A DNA stretch of 64,000 nt, from contig NC_083339.1 of the NCBI RefSeq assembly GCF_019175385.1, forward strand, positions 116,049,601-116,113,600. Reading direction: 5' to 3'. The stretch is from Lycium barbarum. Its lineage: Eukaryota > Streptophyta > Magnoliopsida > Solanales > Solanaceae. Shown here in pieces: positions 11,819 through 21,935 of this stretch. Position 1 is the first letter of the stretch. Every line of letters starts with the position of its first letter. A program made the position numbers and the translations under genes. The notes below the pieces were generated by a model. The model did not search any database, was not told where the DNA came from, and saw only the letters and a list, made by a program, of their open reading frames with translations.

Positions 11819-12464
11819 TGTATACGGTAAAAATTGGACATATGCTAGACCGGTGAGACTGGAGATCGAGGGAAGAGCGAAACAAGCACGAGTATTTAGA
11901 ATCTTTCGGACCGGAGAAGTGCTTGATTCGAAGAAAGCGAAGGAAATCGTTTGGTCCGGTTTCTCCATAGCCGAGTTGATCGTGGCCGTTGGTCCGGTTG
12001 GTCGTGGCCGTTGGCCTGGTTGTTCGTGACCGTTGGTCCGGGTGATCCGTTACATAATTGCCACGCGTCAAGACCGTTCGGCCACATTGTACTGCCTGTC
12101 GTACGGGTGCCAGACCGTACGACTCAACCTTATCCTTTTAGGGTTTTTCTTTATTCAAAAGGGTTTTATGTTGTATGAGGCTCATAAGGCAAAACTATAA
12201 ATAGGGGGCATTACCCTACTTTCAAGGGTTGACTTCTCATTCTCTGATTTTTGTCCGGATTTAGTGTGTTCTTCTTTAGCTTTATTCAATTAAACAATAT
12301 TCATATATTATTAAATACACGCATTTAGTACAAACCATCAATTATTATTCACTTGCTCATAGCATAACCATATATATCTTTTTTCAACCAAATAGATTAA
12401 AGCTCAACCACATATCTTATACCTCACTCATAAATTTAATTGATTACCTAAATTCGGGTAAACA
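11819..12464 (+). repeat. 3' LTR of the Tat-group element
   Basis: It starts TGTATACGGTAAAAATTGG right after the polypurine tract and ends in CGGGTAAACA; length 646 bp. A CTATAAATA box at 12195 followed by a C/T-rich leader fits a promoter. The 5' LTR is outside the window, so the target duplication (would be GTCAT) is not tested. Confidence 0.78.
12195..12203 (+). promoter_or_regulatory. TATA box in 3' LTR
   Basis: CTATAAATA followed by AGGGGGCATTACCC, the usual form of a plant LTR core promoter. Confidence 0.6.
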
Positions 12465-12465
12465 G

Positions 12466-12970
12466 TCATAGGTTTCCATTCCTTCTCCTTGTTTGTAACG
12501 AAGGGCCTGTTTGTGTGTAGTTATGTGCTGGACTGTCAGAAATAAAATGTTCCTCATTAATATCGGTATCTATAACAGTTTCAGGGAGTACAGAAAAGGG
12601 ATTTTTTGAGGTAAAATCATGAGAATAACTTTGTTGAACATTATTTGTCTTAGGTTGAGAATTAATAACCTTGTTGAACATTATTTGTCTTAGGTTGAGC
12701 ATTAAATGACGTAATATTTAAAGGAACAGTACCAATGTCGGAATTAAGATAGAAAAAGTCTCTTTTCTAAGTATTAGGAAAATCCATCTTCTTAATATCC
12801 ATATTCTTAGATTTAAAAGCTAATTTTTGGGTTGAGATATATTTACCTGACTCTGCTTCAAATTTTGTTACATTAATACCTAGATATGTAACATCTTGCC
12901 TAGATGATGATGGATCCGGCGAACTAGGTTTGTTTGTTGATTTTGGTGGTGACGTCGTTGGACTGGTTTT
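12466..12970 (-). pseudogene. Unrecognised gene fragment
   Basis: On the minus strand a reading frame runs with few breaks: a Pro/Ser-rich start (TSPTTSPPKSTNKPSSPDPS), then DVTYLGINVTKFEAESGKYI, a TAG near 12767, and NPFSVLPETVIDTDINEEHF near the end. A 35-bp direct repeat (about 12636-12660 and 12671-12695, with ACATTATTTGTCTTAGGTTG) duplicates part of it and shifts the frame. The amino-acid pattern looks like real coding sequence, but I do not recognise the family. It ends against the Tat LTR, so that element may have cut it. Confidence 0.35.
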
Positions 12971-13072
12971 CCGATTTGTCCTTTTTTTCCTTGTAAAGGA
13001 TACAATTTATCATTCATTCTCTTGTTGATTTTGAGTTTGGACCCAAGCTTAGCACGGACCTCGAGTAACTAG

Positions 13073-13628
13073 TTATTACTATATATATAAGGGAGAATAT
13101 CATCTTTTTTGTAGTCCTCACATGAATTTTTTTTGTCTCTTTTTACTCATAATTGAAGTTTTTATGACTTTGTGAATCCTTACATATTTTGATAAAGTTT
13201 GAAAACTTTAAGGATTTTTTTATGCCACTAAAAATGATGACGTCATGGAAAAGGTTATTAAGACACGTAAAGAATTATCCTATCATTTAAATTTTATTTT
13301 AATATAAGCTTCGTTATTGAAAAGCTCAACTTGGATCATTTGAGACTTTAATATAAGAAAATTTAAGTAAAATAGAAATTAGAAGATCATTCAATTGTTT
13401 GATTATTTTTTTTTAAATCTAATATATAAACTAAGAAAAATGTTTTCATTTAACTTTCATATTGTTTTTGTACTTTAATATAATATTTTAGATGTCTTTT
13501 AAAAGTGTCAAATTGATGTTACAAAAACAAAGAAGCAAGAGCAGACTTTTTTTTACAAAAATATCTACAAATTGAATTTTTAACGTCGGTTTGGGCCCGA
13601 GCTTATCACGGGTCAAATGACAGTAGTA

Positions 13629-13637
<9 letters not shown>
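13073..13637 (+). mobile_element. Helitron-like non-autonomous element (tentative)
   Basis: Two similar terminal modules lie about 550 bp apart. The first (13033-13110) has a GC-rich partial hairpin (GGACCCAAGCTTAGCACGGACC region), then CTAGT, then TATATATATAAGGGAGAA. The second (13587-13690) has GGGCCCGAGCTTATCACGGGTC followed by a TA tract and AAGGGAAAAGTG. A hairpin followed shortly by CTAGT-like sequence fits a Helitron 3' end, and the AT-rich start with AAGGG fits a 5' end. No helicase is present. The left end may also be the 3' end of another copy. Confidence 0.4.

Positions 13638-13678
<41 letters not shown>
13631..13678. repeat. (TA)n microsatellite
   Basis: About 24 TA units without interruption, at the putative start of a Helitron-like element. 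Confidence 0.95.
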
Positions 13679-13681
<3 letters not shown>

Positions 13682-14530
13682 GAAAAGTGATAATTGTAAT
13701 CATAACAGACATATAAGTTAGTATTCCAAAGAGAAACATAAAAGCAAAAAGAATAACATAACACAAAATGAGCTTTTATTTGCTCAGTGCTCCTAAAATG
13801 GTGAATGATGCCAAAAGAAATTCTTGTACATTCATAATATGTTCAGTCATTCCTTCCACAAATGATTTGGTAAAACTCCTTTATATATTTCGGTTATCTG
13901 TCGTACTTGTTCATTTTTCATATATTCATTTCGCATTTGTGAGATATTTGTATACATTATATCTATGAAAACTTCAGATTCCGTAGTTACATCTATAACA
14001 AAAGATAGATGTAATGTTAATTGTAAATAATAATAATAACTAAAATAATAATAATAATTAAAATAATAATTTCTAACAAAATTTTTGCACAATCCAATTA
14101 TATGATTATGAACAGTGTTTAAACATCCAAAATTCCTAAAATCACGTCTCACTTGTAATTTAGCATAATATGGACAAGTTTAATGTGAAGTACAATGGTC
14201 AAAATGATGCATCATGCCTTAGTTTAGAAAATTGTAAATATCGATAATGTGATCACCAACAGAAGGTACCCTGCCAATTCTCTTCAAAGATAGAGAATAA
14301 TTAAATTACTACTCATTATATTAAGATATATAACTTCACCTTAAAATTATTAAGAAAGATAAAAATAGGATACGCCATACAGAAATTCAGACAATAATTT
14401 ACTCAACAATTTGCCTTTAAGGCATAAAACTAAGCGTTGAATATTTGAGAGCTTTTAGCATATGGTGTCTACTAAGGATTAAAGTTGAAGAAGCTTTCCC
14501 CTTCGATAACACCTAGAAAAAAAAAAGGCA
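13679..14530. other. AT-rich stretch, no gene recognised
   Basis: It contains an AT-rich minus-strand frame at 13847-14152 whose first part is mostly Tyr codons from a TAA/TAAT repeat (14028-14065). The other end (NISQMRNEYMKNEQVRQITEI) looks more protein-like and may be a captured gene piece, but I cannot name it. Confidence 0.4.
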
Positions 14531-15760
14531 ACTCATATTCTATGAATAAAATGAATTTTCTTATAAAGAATCTTAATTGTGATTGACAAAATACTAAAAG
14601 AATATGTCAAAAGAACTCATATACAAAAGCTTGTGACGTGAGAAATTGGGTGAAAAAATACTGACAAAAAATTAAGGTCTTTTGCGTACGTTCGTCTCCT
14701 TTTATAACCTTTTGCTTCTTATTTATAGCAACTAAATTTCTTAACAATTGTAAAATATTTTTTAGTTGAAATAAGAACTCATTATTTGGAAGATAAATAA
14801 TACAGAGCACAAGTCTATGGAGCAAATGGTTCGCCTCCTTTTATAGTCTTTTGCTCCTTATTTATAGAAACTACATTTATTAACCATTATAATAATATTT
14901 TGTAATTGAAATTAAAATTAAAATTCTTTATTTGGAAAATAAATAGTATAAAGCACACATCAATGGAGCAAATAGTTCGGCTCCTATAATTGAGAAAGGT
15001 ACCAATAGGATACAGAAATTTAATATCATGAAGGAAGCAATGATTTTAAAATACCATTTCATAAGCAAACGGTAGAGACCTCGAAAAAAAAAACAACTCA
15101 TATTCTATGAATAAAATGAATTTTATTATAAAAAATCTTAATTGTGATTGATAAAATACCAAAAGAATATGTCAAAGAACTCATATACAAAAGCTTGGGC
15201 CGTGAGAAACTGAGTGAAAAAACATTGACAAAAAATTAAGGTCTTTTGCTTACGTTCGGCTCCTTTTATAACCGTTTGCTTCTTATTTGTAGCAACTAAA
15301 TTTCTTAACCATTGTAAAATATTTTTTAGTTGAAATAAGAACTCTTTATTTGGAAGATAAATAATATAGACCACAAGTTTATGGAGCAAATGGTTCGGCT
15401 CCTTTTATAGTCTTTTGCTCCTTATTTATAGCAGCTAAATTTATTAACCATAATAATAATATTTTGTAGTTGAAATAAGAAGTCTTCATTTGGAAAATAA
15501 ATAATAAACAACACAGGTCTATGGACCAACTGGTTCGGCTCCTTTTATAGTCTTTTGCTCCTTATTTATAGCAACTTAATAATTTAACCACTATAAAATG
15601 TTTTTTTAGTTGCAATGAGAATTCTTTATATTGAAAATAAATATTATAGGGTACACGTCTTTTGCCTAGGATTGACTCCTTATATAGTCCTTTGCTCCAT
15701 ATCTATAGCAACTGAATTTTTTAACCATTCTAATAATATCTTTTAACCATGATTTTTTGA
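14531..15760. repeat. Tandem repeat, ~139-bp unit within a 564-bp higher-order duplication
   Basis: The module CTCCTTTTATAGTCTTTTGC, then CTTATTTATAGCAACTAAAT, recurs with anchors at 14695, 14834, 15259, 15398, 15538 and 15675, i.e. every 137-140 bp. A larger unit also repeats: the block starting ACTCATATTCTATGAATAA at 14531 recurs at 15096, 565 bp on. Short ORFs here on the minus strand (14607-14825, 15138-15389) are products of the repeat. Confidence 0.85.
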
Positions 15761-16022
15761 AACTAAATTATCTTTCATATCAAATGTAATTGATATATGC
15801 TATTAGTATTCTAATATTTTTTATTAAGAATCTTCAGTATCGCTTTAAAGTTTTTTTTTTTAATTCTAATGTAATATTATATCTTACCATTTAAAGGAGT
15901 ATTCTTGACCATAAATTAGATCCAAAAATATTAATTAATTATATTTCTCCAATCAAATCCACCAAATTAGGTGAGTACATTTAGTAATGTCAATTAATTT
16001 CTTTTTAAAATTAATACAAATA
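15761..16022. other. AT-rich stretch between repeats
   Basis: Nothing recognised; probably internal to a minus-strand Helitron-like element whose 5' end lies at about 16100. Confidence 0.4.
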
Positions 16023-16131
16023 GAATTTGTTGTCAAGTGGCTTGTTCATACTATGCCACTTGGCTTAATATCAAGCTAGACTACCCTCCTTTTAATATAA
16101 TACTAGTTTCTACGAACGTGTCTTGCACGTT
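16023..16131 (-). mobile_element. Abutting Helitron-like termini on the minus strand (tentative)
   Basis: Read on the minus strand from 16131: a 6-bp stem hairpin AACGTG-caaga-CACGTT, eight bases, then CTAGT at 16106-16102, the form of a Helitron 3' end. Directly after it comes ATTATATTAAAAGGAGGG and then AAGCCAAGTGGC, which resembles a Solanaceae Helitron 5' end. The arrangement suggests two minus-strand copies end to end, one continuing toward 13700 and one toward 17400. No Rep/helicase ORF is seen. Confidence 0.4.
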
Positions 16132-17436
16132 AATACTATGTCAATTATTAGCAAGTGCTTTGAATCAAAAGATACTTTGTAAAATATCAGAATTATAATT
16201 AAATAGTAATCTAAAGTGAATTTACATATTAACCAATAACTCAATTATAAAAAGTTTTGGTTCTTAAAATCATTATGCACCATAGCATTTCGATCTTGAT
16301 GATTTTAGTGCTAAATCATCGAATACACCTTGAAAATAAATTTAACAGATAATGGACTGCAATTTTGCAACTTGAATATTAGATCCACATCTTCATCATA
16401 CATGAAATCTTATACCTTTTTCTTGATTGTCAGAATGAGTTAAATAGTTCATTCTCAATCTTATGTTCTTTTCTTTTTCTTACTGATCGTCTATGCGGCT
16501 ATCAACATTCTTACATGAGTCCATGAATTTCATTCTTACTTACGAAGATCTCTTTTTCCCCCTTTTTCGAGCGTCTTTTCCCCTTTATCTTTACCTGACA
16601 TTAAATATAGTGTTAATTACATTAATATCCCTATAATATGACTCAATTTTGGAGATACCTTATGTATTTAAAATCAAACACTTACACTAATATAATAAAG
16701 AAATCATACACTTACACCCTCTATGAAGTATCTGTAACTAAATATATTAAAAAATAAATTAAAATTATAAATAAGAGTTTTATTAGATCTTCAACTTCAA
16801 AAATTTATAGAGATTGATGATACTATGACCGGATCTCCTTTGATTTGTCCTATGTATCTCTTTAAAAAATAATAAACTTTTCACCTGATGCTCGTTGGTT
16901 TTGGCTAATAAGAGATTCTTAGTCATAGAATAAATTCTCACTTAATTGGAAATTAAAATAATAATTTTTCTAGCAGTTATAAAATTGTTAATTTTTAAAA
17001 CCCCAAGTGAATCGCAAAGCAGTAAAAATTAGAGCACGGTTATTGAATGTTTCAAATTTGCTTCGTCTATCTTCAGCTATGTATTTTCAAATTTTCTCCA
17101 ACTCAAATTCATATTGCTTTCACTATTAACTTGGAACCCTAAAATTAGTCAAAGTGTCTTCTTGTCCAAAAAATTCTTACAACTTGAGTTAATTAAGTTT
17201 CTAATAGGATTATCGTGAATTAAGTTCCTAGTCTTACTACAAATTTTTATTACTGCTAATATGTCATATTCACTTTTACCTTATATTCGTCCAAGTAACT
17301 TCCCTGCTTCTACTGTTAGTTTCACGATCAAAGATTCATCTTGATTAGCATTCTCTTCCAATTAATACACATCTATTTATGGTAATTCACAAGCTAAAGG
17401 AAAACGAAAGGAATTCACAAAGCCACGAGGGAAAAC
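16132..17436. other. AT-rich non-coding stretch
   Basis: About 1.3 kb with no usable ORF in either strand and no terminal repeats that I can pair. It may be the body of the Helitron-like copy whose 3' end is at 16103. Confidence 0.4.
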
Positions 17437-17439
17437 TAA

Positions 17440-18661
17440 GGGCCTGTTTGGAAAGCCACCCAGGTAATCGGAATTGAGTGTAATTACATAGTTTGGTTTG
17501 TTTGTTTGACCAAGTAATTACACAGTTAGGTGAGAATTAGGTATAATTTAGAGGGTGTAATTACACTCTCCAATTCTCAAGGTGGAGCTGAGAATTGGGT
17601 GTAATTACACCCTGTAATTCCAGGTTACTTTTTAGTTTCTTTCTTTTTTATGTTATTTTAATTTCTTTTCATTTTTAATTTCTTTTTTATTTTACTTTTT
17701 AATTATTTTTATTTTTTAAAATATATTTTTCTCTTTATATTATTTATCTTTCATTTCCTTTCTTCTCAATCTCAACCTTTACTTCTTGTGGTTCCATGTT
17801 ATTGCTTGTATTTTTTTATTTTATTAATTTAGCATAACCATGCTATTATTCTAATTTCTGAAATTACACCTCTTAATATTAGAAAGAATGAGTCATTAAC
17901 AAACTTAACATTTAATGAGTGACGTTATTAAAGTAGAATTTCGTTATGAATGAGGTTATAGACTTTATTTTTCCTTATGAATTATATTTATTTAAGTCAC
18001 GTTGGAACTTACTTATGCAATGCTGGAATTTGACATAAGAGTATGTTAAACTTTTTCTTTTCGACTTTGAATTTAGGTTATATTTTCGATTTTAATTTAT
18101 TTGCTTTAACATTATTGACTTGTTATTTCACATTGCATGTTGCTTATTTTTCACTTACAGTTGATAGATTTTTTTATCAAACAATTGAATAATGTTATGG
18201 CATTATATTTATAATTTTCTTTTGTCAAATATCCCATCCATAATGTTCTCACAAAAAAGTCTGCTTTTAAGTTTTATAATTAATTAAAATCAAAATATTA
18301 TTAATTTGAAAAATATATATCAATTATTTCTTACAATATTAGTTACAATTATATGATTATTAATTAATATATTTTCAAGAAACAATGTGTTATCACATAA
18401 CTAATTTTATATCATTTATAAAGGCACATCTTTTTTAATATTAATTTTAAATTTTTGATAATTAAAATTTATTTTTAAATTAAACAAACTGTGTAATTAC
18501 ACTTGTGCAACCAAACAGTACGCTTGTAATTACACTGTAATTACATTATGACAAACAAACTGGTCATTGTAATTACATTACTGTGTAATTACTAGGCTGT
18601 GTAATTACTACCCTAGTAATTACACCAATTCCAATTACCAGGTGGCTTTCCAAACAGACCC
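17440..18661. mobile_element. PIF/Harbinger-type non-autonomous element, 1222 bp
   Basis: Inverted termini GGGCCTGTTTGGAAAGCC at the left and the complement of GGGTCTGTTTGGAAAGCC at the right extend to about 47 bp with few mismatches and run into repeated GTAATTAC blocks. The flanks carry the duplication TAA (17437-17439 and 18662-18664), the 3-bp TWA form used by PIF/Harbinger elements. The interior is AT-rich with no transposase, so movement would need a partner element. Confidence 0.85.
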
Positions 18662-18871
18662 TAAACGAATTCAACAGTCCAAAAAGAATTGAAAACTTAC
18701 TAAAGTATGTGTTTGAACTATATATCACTGAGTGGAAGAGGAAGAAGGAATACGGTGAAGTTTATGATATTTAAAATCTGGAATGGTTCCCAATTGAATT
18801 GGAACTCGAGCATTTAGAGAGTTGAAACTCAACGCAAAACAAAATTGACATAGTAGTGGTGAAAGAATTTT

Positions 18872-19336
18872 CGGAAAAGACTCATTTATGCCATCGAATT
18901 ATTGGAAATGACTCAATTATGCCACTCATCAATAGTCTGGCTCATTTATGCCATCGCTGTTACTAAAATGACTCATCCATGACATTTTTCATTAACGCCA
19001 GTTTTACAATATCAGATATGATACATGACCTCCAACTAGATTGTTGTGTGTGGGTCGGGTGTATGGGACGGATTTTTTTTTATTAATTTGGGATTTAAAA
19101 TTGGACTGATTTAATTAAATGATGTAGACCTTTAATTGGAGGCCACGTCGGTGTTAATGAAAATGGTATGGATAAGTCATTTTGGTAACCGCGATGACAT
19201 AAATGAGCCAAACTATTAATGAGTGACATAAATGAGTCATTTCCGGTAGTTCGATGACATAAATGAGCCAAACTATTGATGAATGACATAAATGAGTCAT
19301 TTCCGATAGTTCGATGACATATTTGAGCATTTTCCG
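18872..19336. mobile_element. Mutator-type MITE, 465 bp, 9-bp target duplication
   Basis: Flanked by AAGAATTTT at 18863-18871 and 19337-19345. Ends start CGGAAAAGACTCATTTATG and CGGAAAATGCTCAAATATG (complement). The inverted arms are over 80 bp long and carry repeated TCATTTATGNCATCG blocks. The right arm has an extra 60-bp tandem copy (19191-19310). Long arms with a 9-bp duplication fit a Mutator-like MITE. No coding sequence. Confidence 0.9.
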
Positions 19337-19345
19337 AAGAATTTT

Positions 19346-19709
19346 TGTGGCACCGGGAAGATTAAAAAATTCTGGAATTAAAAACTAACAGGCAAATTCC
19401 TAAATATTACAATTGTACCCAATCAGGATTAATATCTTTGACAAAATAATTTAACTTTTGAAGAGGAAGATAATATCCTTGACTAACTAAAATAATATAT
19501 ATTTTTTTTTAAAAAAACTAAGTCATGAATGTTTAGTTTTACTGTTTTATAAGGATTCTTACACAGTAGTACTCAGCGCGTTAATACACAATAGCAGTCT
19601 TATGCAATTCATATTAAAATTAGCTGAGGAATTTGATCTTTCTTAGCTAATTTCCATTGACGTCTTAATTATTCATCCTAATGTGTATGGGAGTTAAGTT
19701 TCTAATAGG
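19346..19709. other. AT-rich spacer
   Basis: Nothing recognised. TTAAGTTTCTAATAGGA at 19694-19710 also occurs at about 17188-17204, so the spacer may belong to the same older element as 16132-17436. Confidence 0.35.
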
Positions 19710-20635
19710 AAGGCCTGTGGACGAATCGGTTCGGTTTGGCTTTGGCCATCATCGAGTTGAAATTTCGAATTTCGACTTTCTAAAATTCTCAACCAAACTC
19801 GATCCATTCTAGGTTTAATTTGATTCGTTTTTTATTATTTCAGTTCGGTTACATAAATCGATTTGTTCGGTTTGTTCTAAATTTAAACAAGTAACTATTT
19901 TCATTTCAGCTTTAGAGTAAACATAACAAAAAATAATGAGATCCTAAATTTGCAGCCTTATAACCAAGACATTAACCAAGAAAAAACCATAAACTTGCAA
20001 GAATAATAGCATATAAATAGAAAAACAAGAGCTTGACAACTTGTGCAAGCATACAAATCCGCCAACACCACATTACATATACCAAATTAATAATCCAGCA
20101 TCTTGCAATTAGGTAAGCATAATAACTCAGTTTGCATCCTCAAAAAAACCAAAAAAAAAAAAAAAAAAAAAAAACCTAATTTGTACAGGCTAAGATCAAA
20201 GAACAAACAAAGCCATGGGTGGAGGCAATGGCCAAAAGGCAAAGATGGCTCATGAGAAGAACGCTGAAAAGATGAAAGACCAAAAGGGAAGTCAGCTTGA
20301 GGCCAACAAGAAGGCCATGAATATCAAGTGCAAGGTGTGCATGCAGACATTCATTTGCACCACTTCTGAAGTTAAATAAATATTACTTCACTATTAAGTA
20401 TTAAGCGTATATATAGTTAGACTATTAGAGTATTAATTATTAGTGACATATAAATTCGGTTTGTTCGGGTCGGTTCGGTTGATAATTGAAGCCAACCGTA
20501 TTCGAACCATTAAACCGTAATATTTTACAACTCCATTTGCAAATCGAAATCGAATTGTATTATCCAAATTGAATTATTCGAATTGTTTCGAATCGGTTCA
20601 GAAATTCGAGTTGAACTGATTTGTGCACAGGCCTA
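19710..20635. mobile_element. hAT-like TIR element carrying a host gene fragment
   Basis: The ends are inverted: AGGCCTGTGGACGAATCGGT at left and the complement of AGGCCTGTGCACAAATCAG at right, followed inward by GGTTCGGTT-type repeats on both sides. The flanking 8-mers CTAATAGG and ATTATAGG agree at six of eight positions, a decayed hAT-type duplication. The interior has a poly-A run (about 20150-20174) and, at 20215, a piece of a plant gene. There is no transposase, so this is a Pack-type non-autonomous element if the reading is right. Confidence 0.6.
20215..20379 (+). pseudogene. Truncated SERF/4F5-family zinc-finger protein (At2g23090-like)
   Basis: An uninterrupted 54-codon ORF starts MGGGNGQKAKMAHEKNAEK and has KGSQLEANKKAM and KCKVCMQTFICTTSEVK, then TAA. 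This is the N-terminal part of the small plant 4F5/SERF-like protein with a C2H2-type finger. The two Cys of the finger (CKVC) are present, but the frame stops before the His pair, so the finger cannot be complete; the usual plant protein is roughly 75-80 residues. Coding usage is intact over the retained part and the 5' untranslated-like leader is kept. It lies inside a TIR element, so I read it as a captured gene piece, possibly from a cDNA. It is missed by size filters. Confidence 0.7.
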
Positions 20636-20768
20636 ATTATAGGATGCAATTTTTTATCCTAATGTGTATTATTCCAATTGTGTCCTATTTCTGCATGTTC
20701 TAGTTCAAATTAATAAAATAGTTAAGGGTATAAAAGTCGTTCAATATTTAAAGGGTATTTTGATCAAC

Positions 20769-20771
<3 letters not shown>

Positions 20772-20806
<35 letters not shown>
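20772..20806. repeat. (TA)n microsatellite
   Basis: About 17 TA units just left of the nested-insertion block. Confidence 0.95.
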
Positions 20807-20809
<3 letters not shown>

Positions 20810-21459
20810 TGCTTTTAAAATAGGGAAAAGGGTCAAAAATGTCACGACACAAACCGGAGGGCCGCGATTGGCACCCAAGACCCTACTCGGCTGAGTGCCA
20901 TACTACTATTCCATCCAAGAGTCACAACTTCTCCCCTATTGTTAATTTAAAGAAAACCTTTAGTCACAATAAAATCTTTAAAGAAAATAAAACATAAAAA
21001 CACATCGACCTATGTAGTCACTTTACACAACTGTCGACTTCTCGACGCCCTATCCACAGGACACTGTCGGTAAAAGTCTCTAATATACACGAGATGCCAT
21101 AACATAAGTACTCAGACTCGGCAACACTCCGAACTGAGATGGAGCTCACCAATCCAGTTGAAAGCCTGGGAACATCCTATAGCCAACGTCTTCTACTCAT
21201 CTGTATACACCTGCGTGGCATGAAACGCATCCTCCGAAGAAAGGGAGTCAGTACGAATAGTGTACTGAGTATGTAAGGCATGAATAACATCATAATAAGA
21301 AGTATAGAACATAATAGGGGATAAAGATGACCCGTACATTTGATTGCCTCTTAAGGCGAACACCATACATGCAACTTTAACCTTTTTAAATCAATATGTA
21401 CATAAAATCATGGAAGACATCTGAAACATTTCAATGAATATGCAAAGATAAATTAAAAC

Positions 21460-21501
21460 ATCACCACATAGGCCACAACGTCACCCCCTGTCAACTATGT
21501 C

Positions 21502-21571
<70 letters not shown>

Positions 21572-21935
21572 TAACAAAGGCCATTACGACACCCCCTGTC
21601 AATTGTGCCATATATACACACATCACAACAAAGTCCATAGCGTCACCCCCTGTCAACTGCGCTATATATATACACGTCACAACAAAGGCCACAGCGTCAC
21701 CCCCTGTCAATTGTGCCATATATACACACGTCACAACAAAGGCCACAGCGTCACCCCCTGTCAACTGTGCCATATATACACACGTCACAACAAAGGCCAC
21801 AGCGTCACCCCCTGTCAACTGTGCCATATATATACACATCACAACAAAGGCCACAACGTCACCCCCTGTCAACTGTGCCTTATATATACACAACAAAGGT
21901 CACAGCGCCACCCCCTGTCAATTGTGCCTTATATA
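21460..21935. repeat. 54-bp minisatellite inside chromovirus LTR
   Basis: The unit with GCGTCACCCCCTGTCAACTG and CATATATACACACGTCACAA repeats about eight times; TGTCAA anchors fall at 21597, 21651, 21705, 21759, 21813 and 21867 (exactly 54 apart), then 21916. The open frames across it on both strands (21495-21896, 21603-21977) arise because 54 is a multiple of three. Confidence 0.92.
21503..21569. repeat. (TA)n microsatellite
   Basis: About 33 TA units, an expansion inside the first units of the 54-bp minisatellite. Confidence 0.95.

Larger units (their letters stand above)
1..12464 (+). mobile_element. Ty3/gypsy Tat-group LTR retrotransposon, 3' portion, with nested solo LTR
   Basis: The order of domains is gag, CCHC-like knuckle, protease, RT, a second archaeal-type RNase H, integrase, then a non-coding stretch, an antisense gene and a 3' LTR. 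In plants, the extra RNase H and the antisense gene between integrase and the 3' LTR mark the Tat group (Ogre/Retand relatives). The element is cut by the window start, so its 5' LTR, primer-binding site and target duplication cannot be checked. It is dead: in-frame stops fall at 679, 1510, 2259, 6002, 6296, 6839 and 6962, there is a frame change near 1690, and a 2268-bp solo LTR interrupts it. The 3' end is set by TG at 11819 and CA at 12464. Confidence 0.88.

Noticed and set aside
13488..13766. Minus-strand ORF with Tyr-Ile runs
   Set aside because: It is a translation of the (TA)n microsatellite.
14607..15389. Two similar minus-strand ORFs (72 and 83 codons)
   Set aside because: Their similarity comes from the tandem 139-bp/564-bp repeat; composition is Phe/Leu/Lys-rich as expected of AT-rich DNA.
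21590..21935. Possible CRISPR-like array
   Set aside because: Units are contiguous with no unique spacers, and the DNA is a plant LTR.
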